From Bacteriovoracaceae bacterium (GTDB taxonomy: Bacteria > Bdellovibrionota > Bacteriovoracia > Bacteriovoracales > Bacteriovoracaceae), in the NCBI GenBank assembly GCA_947448095.1, contig CANFNN010000118.1, forward strand, positions 1-8,339: DNA of 8,339 bases, in the 5' to 3' direction. Each line of letters opens with the position of its first letter. Position 1 is the stretch's first letter. The notes beneath the pieces are model-generated. The model made no database searches, was not told where the DNA came from, and saw only the letters and a program-made list of their open reading frames with translations. The translations under genes and the position numbers were made by a program. Below, piece after piece: positions 6,606 through 8,339 of the stretch.

Positions 6606-7469
6606 ATGACTAAATTACTTCTTTTCATGCTGCTTTTACCTTTTACTGTTAATGCTGGCTCTTTTGAGTTGGATCAGTATCCAGAAGATCGAGACTATAC
6701 TTCTGCTGACCATGGTATGCGGCCATATCGTGCCTTGTCCCTGTATAAGACCGGTACCTTTACTCTAACCTTTGATGATGGTCCCCATCCTACTAGAACC
6801 GCCAAAATGCTAGATGTTTTAAAAAAACACGACGTGAAGGCGATTTTCTTTGTTCTGACTTCTCAAATTAATGAGGAAACATACCCTCTCATTAAACGTA
6901 TGTTGGATGAAGGTCATTTGGTTGGCTCTCATGGTGTGACTCATGACAGGGCAAGAGATCTTGATCAAGCCGCATGGAAGGCTAAAATTAAGCAATCTTT
7001 TTTAGACCTCGCCCAATGGTATAAGCTGGCCGGTCATGAATTCACGAAGCATTATTACCGTTTTCCGTATGGTGATTATGGAACAAGAACTGATTATCAT
7101 CACATCAACGCTCTCAAGCAGGTGTCTCAAGAACTGATGGGGGATAACTGCATCAACATGGCCTTCTGGGATGTTGATACCGCCGACTGGGTTCCAGGCA
7201 TGACTTCGCAGGAAATCGCCAATAACATCATCGTAAACAACGAAGGTGGCACTTATATTGATTTCAAAAAAGTGGGAGCGACTTACGTCAAAAATCCCAT
7301 TCCTTTAAACAATCCTCCCGCAGGTGGAGTTGTTTTGCAGCATGATGTGCATGAAGCATCAATTGAAGGAACAGACCTATTTATTCAATATGCCAAGGCC
7401 CGTGGTTTGCGCTTACCACGAATTGATGACGTGGAAGAATTTCGAATTACTAAAAACTGTCGATTGTAA
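6606..7469 (+). CDS. polysaccharide deacetylase (NodB homology domain, carbohydrate esterase 4), exported
   Basis: This 287-residue protein has a signal peptide (1-17, LLLPFTVNA) and all five CE4 motifs in order. They are TFDDGPHP (55-62; D57 catalytic base, D58 metal ligand), SHGVTH (108-113; H109 and H113 metal ligands), RFPYGDYG (152-159), WDVDTADW (188-195) and LQHD (244-247; H246 the likely catalytic acid). Enzymes of this family remove N-acetyl groups from GlcNAc or MurNAc in peptidoglycan, chitin or related polymers, with a divalent metal. Motif 2 has Gly where Ser or Thr is commoner. The stretch between motifs 4 and 5 (about 48 residues) looks slightly long. The start is ATG 6606, directly before the signal peptide; a TTG at 6579 inside the previous gene is less likely. 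No clear Shine-Dalgarno is visible, so translation may depend on ribosomes ending at 6597. Bdellovibrio bacteriovorus uses two such deacetylases (Bd0468, Bd3279) to mark prey wall for later lysis. A similar role here is inference; self-wall modification is the alternative. Confidence 0.92.
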   Translation: MTKLLLFMLLLPFTVNAGSFELDQYPEDRDYTSADHGMRPYRALSLYKTGTFTLTFDDGPHPTRTAKMLDVLKKHDVKAIFFVLTSQINEETYPLIKRMLDEGHLVGSHGVTHDRARDLDQAAWKAKIKQSFLDLAQWYKLAGHEFTKHYYRFPYGDYGTRTDYHHINALKQVSQELMGDNCINMAFWDVDTADWVPGMTSQEIANNIIVNNEGGTYIDFKKVGATYVKNPIPLNNPPAGGVVLQHDVHEASIEGTDLFIQYAKARGLRLPRIDDVEEFRITKNCRL

Positions 7470-7475
7470 GTCGTA

Positions 7476-8120
7476 TTAAATGGCCTTATAAAATGCCAGG
7501 TATCTTTTCATCACGTGGCGTGGATAGTCTTTAGGCCACACGTGTTTTCCAAGAGCAACTTTAACTGATTTAGGACCCATGTTATAAGCAGCAAGATAGA
7601 GCTGCCCATGATTATCAAATTTTTCTCTTAGCCATGCCAAGTAAGCAGTTCCTAATTTAATGTTAGCTACTGGATCTCTCAGAGTAGCTTCTCCATTCCA
7701 TTTAGATTTTATCAATTCAGACATCCATTTTCCGGTTGCTGGACGTATTTGCATCATACCAATTTCTCCTACAGGGCCAATTGCCAAAGGATTAAAGCTG
7801 GATTCGCCTGAAATAACGGCCATGACAAAGTAGGGATCCATACCATGTTTGATCGATTCTTTAATGATTGCGTTTGAGACAGCTTTTGCCTGAAATTTAT
7901 ATTTCTTAGGAAGACGTTTCGTAATGGTTGCGAGAATGTTTTTCTCAATTCCTTCGTGCTTTTCAAAGGTAGAAACAATGCTCTTTTTATAACGCTTACC
8001 AAGTAGCTCACGAGCATGATCCACACGTTTGATACTCGCAAGACTTCTTGAGATATCAATCTTTGCGTGAGCGATTGAGTTTAGGGCAATAAAAATGAGA
8101 ATTAAAATGTATGTTTTCAT
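7476..8120 (-). CDS. lytic murein transglycosylase with SLT domain (family 1 type), exported
   Basis: The 214-residue protein has a signal peptide (1-19, ending NSIAHA), a charged helical linker (about 20-80) and a C-terminal SLT domain (about 82-205). GESSFNP (105-111) holds the catalytic E106. GPVGEIGMMQIRP (115-127) is the GLMQ-type motif, and AAYNMGP (177-183) is the AYNxG motif. Such enzymes cut the MurNAc-GlcNAc bond in peptidoglycan, leaving 1,6-anhydroMurNAc. There is no lipobox, so it should be soluble in the periplasm or secreted. The domain is compact and lacks the long superhelix of Slt70. The start at 8120 is the only ATG suited to the signal peptide, but no Shine-Dalgarno is evident and the codon lies in a hairpin (8107-8124). 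Its 3' end faces that of the deacetylase gene with six bases between the stop codons and no terminator. Confidence 0.92.
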   Translation of the reverse strand: MKTYILILIFIALNSIAHAKIDISRSLASIKRVDHARELLGKRYKKSIVSTFEKHEGIEKNILATITKRLPKKYKFQAKAVSNAIIKESIKHGMDPYFVMAVISGESSFNPLAIGPVGEIGMMQIRPATGKWMSELIKSKWNGEATLRDPVANIKLGTAYLAWLREKFDNHGQLYLAAYNMGPKSVKVALGKHVWPKDYPRHVMKRYLAFYKAI

Positions 8121-8124
8121 ACAT
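8107..8124. repeat. hairpin spanning the start codon of the lytic transglycosylase
   Basis: ATGTATG (8107-8113) and CATACAT (8118-8124) are a perfect 7-base inverted repeat around TTTT. In the minus-strand mRNA the start codon (8120-8118) lies in the 5' arm, next to an out-of-frame AUG at 8124. The stem is AU-rich, so it would be weak. Confidence 0.4.
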
Positions 8125-8236
8125 GTCTAAAAGCAAGGACTATGCCAAAAACCAAGATTCTAAGCTCCCGTAATTGGCCAAAACAGTGAGGGAAGATTGG
8201 GCAGTGATGAATATTTAGTCATCAGTTATTGAGAAA

Positions 8237-8339
8237 TCAGTAGTTTGGGCTACTTTGCGACTCTGCCTTCATTTCAGTTGCTTGAGTCATCTCTAGTTCA
8301 GGTGCCAAGAGGTCAGTAGTTGATTTAACCAAGGCCGAA
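8237..8339 (-). CDS. possible C-terminal end of a minus-strand protein, start beyond the right edge
   Basis: One minus-strand frame is open from the right edge for 33 residues, ending at TGA (8239-8237): it begins SALVKSTTDLLAPELEM and ends SQSSPNY. The residues are polar, Thr/Glu/Ser-rich and of normal codon type, as in a disordered tail. There is no motif to recognise. The 116 bases between it and the transglycosylase start hold no clear terminator or promoter. A chance open frame of this length is possible, so confidence is moderate. Confidence 0.45.
   Translation of the reverse strand, partial: SALVKSTTDLLAPELEMTQATEMKAESQSSPNY

Noticed and set aside
7470..7500. Possible terminator between the convergent deacetylase and transglycosylase genes
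   Set aside because: Only a four-base TGGC/GCCA repeat with a long loop is present and there is no T-run, so I cannot support a terminator.
7769..8059. Minus-strand 96-residue frame overlapping the lytic transglycosylase
   Set aside because: It is another frame of a gene whose catalytic motifs are complete in the chosen frame.

Overview
The window reads as a compact stretch of chromosome from a Gram-negative bacterium. It carries a TonB-dependent outer-membrane receptor, a lipoprotein signal peptide with lipobox, several Sec signal peptides and periplasmic peptidoglycan enzymes. The base composition looks moderately AT-rich (judged by eye, not computed). A lipoprotein metzincin protease, a NodB-type deacetylase and an SLT-type lytic transglycosylase together would fit a predatory Bdellovibrionota species (Bdellovibrio/Bacteriovorax type). 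That assignment is inference: no rRNA or marker gene is present. I see no mobile element, CRISPR array, tRNA or rRNA.

Left block (1-1077, minus strand). A two-gene operon runs off the left edge. A 79-residue PqqD-like protein is followed, with an ATGA start/stop overlap, by an ATP-grasp ligase truncated by the window. A good sigma-70-type promoter (TCGACA, 16 bp, TATAAT) lies just upstream. The pair suggests carrier- or leader-dependent peptide modification, and it is the least explained system here.

Receptor block (1078-3483). Divergent from that operon is a ZnuD-like TonB-dependent receptor. It appears to keep the D-H, E and H residues of the ZnuD zinc site but lacks the His/Cys-rich loop. 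Two dyad-like elements lie in its short leader. Its stop codon overlaps, within the tetramer TTAA, the stop codon of a convergent gene for a small, charged, exported protein.

Protease block (3576-5882, minus strand). A 756-residue lipoprotein with a complete HEXXHXXGXXH site and Met-turn is followed by a strong bidirectional terminator with a UUCG loop.

Cell-wall block (5962-8120). A plus-strand pair encodes an exported protein of unknown function and a polysaccharide deacetylase. It converges, with a 6-bp gap, on a minus-strand lytic transglycosylase. Deacetylation and lytic cleavage of peptidoglycan are plausibly related jobs, but the genes are on opposite strands and not co-transcribed. 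The right edge (8237-8339) probably holds the C-terminal end of one more minus-strand protein.
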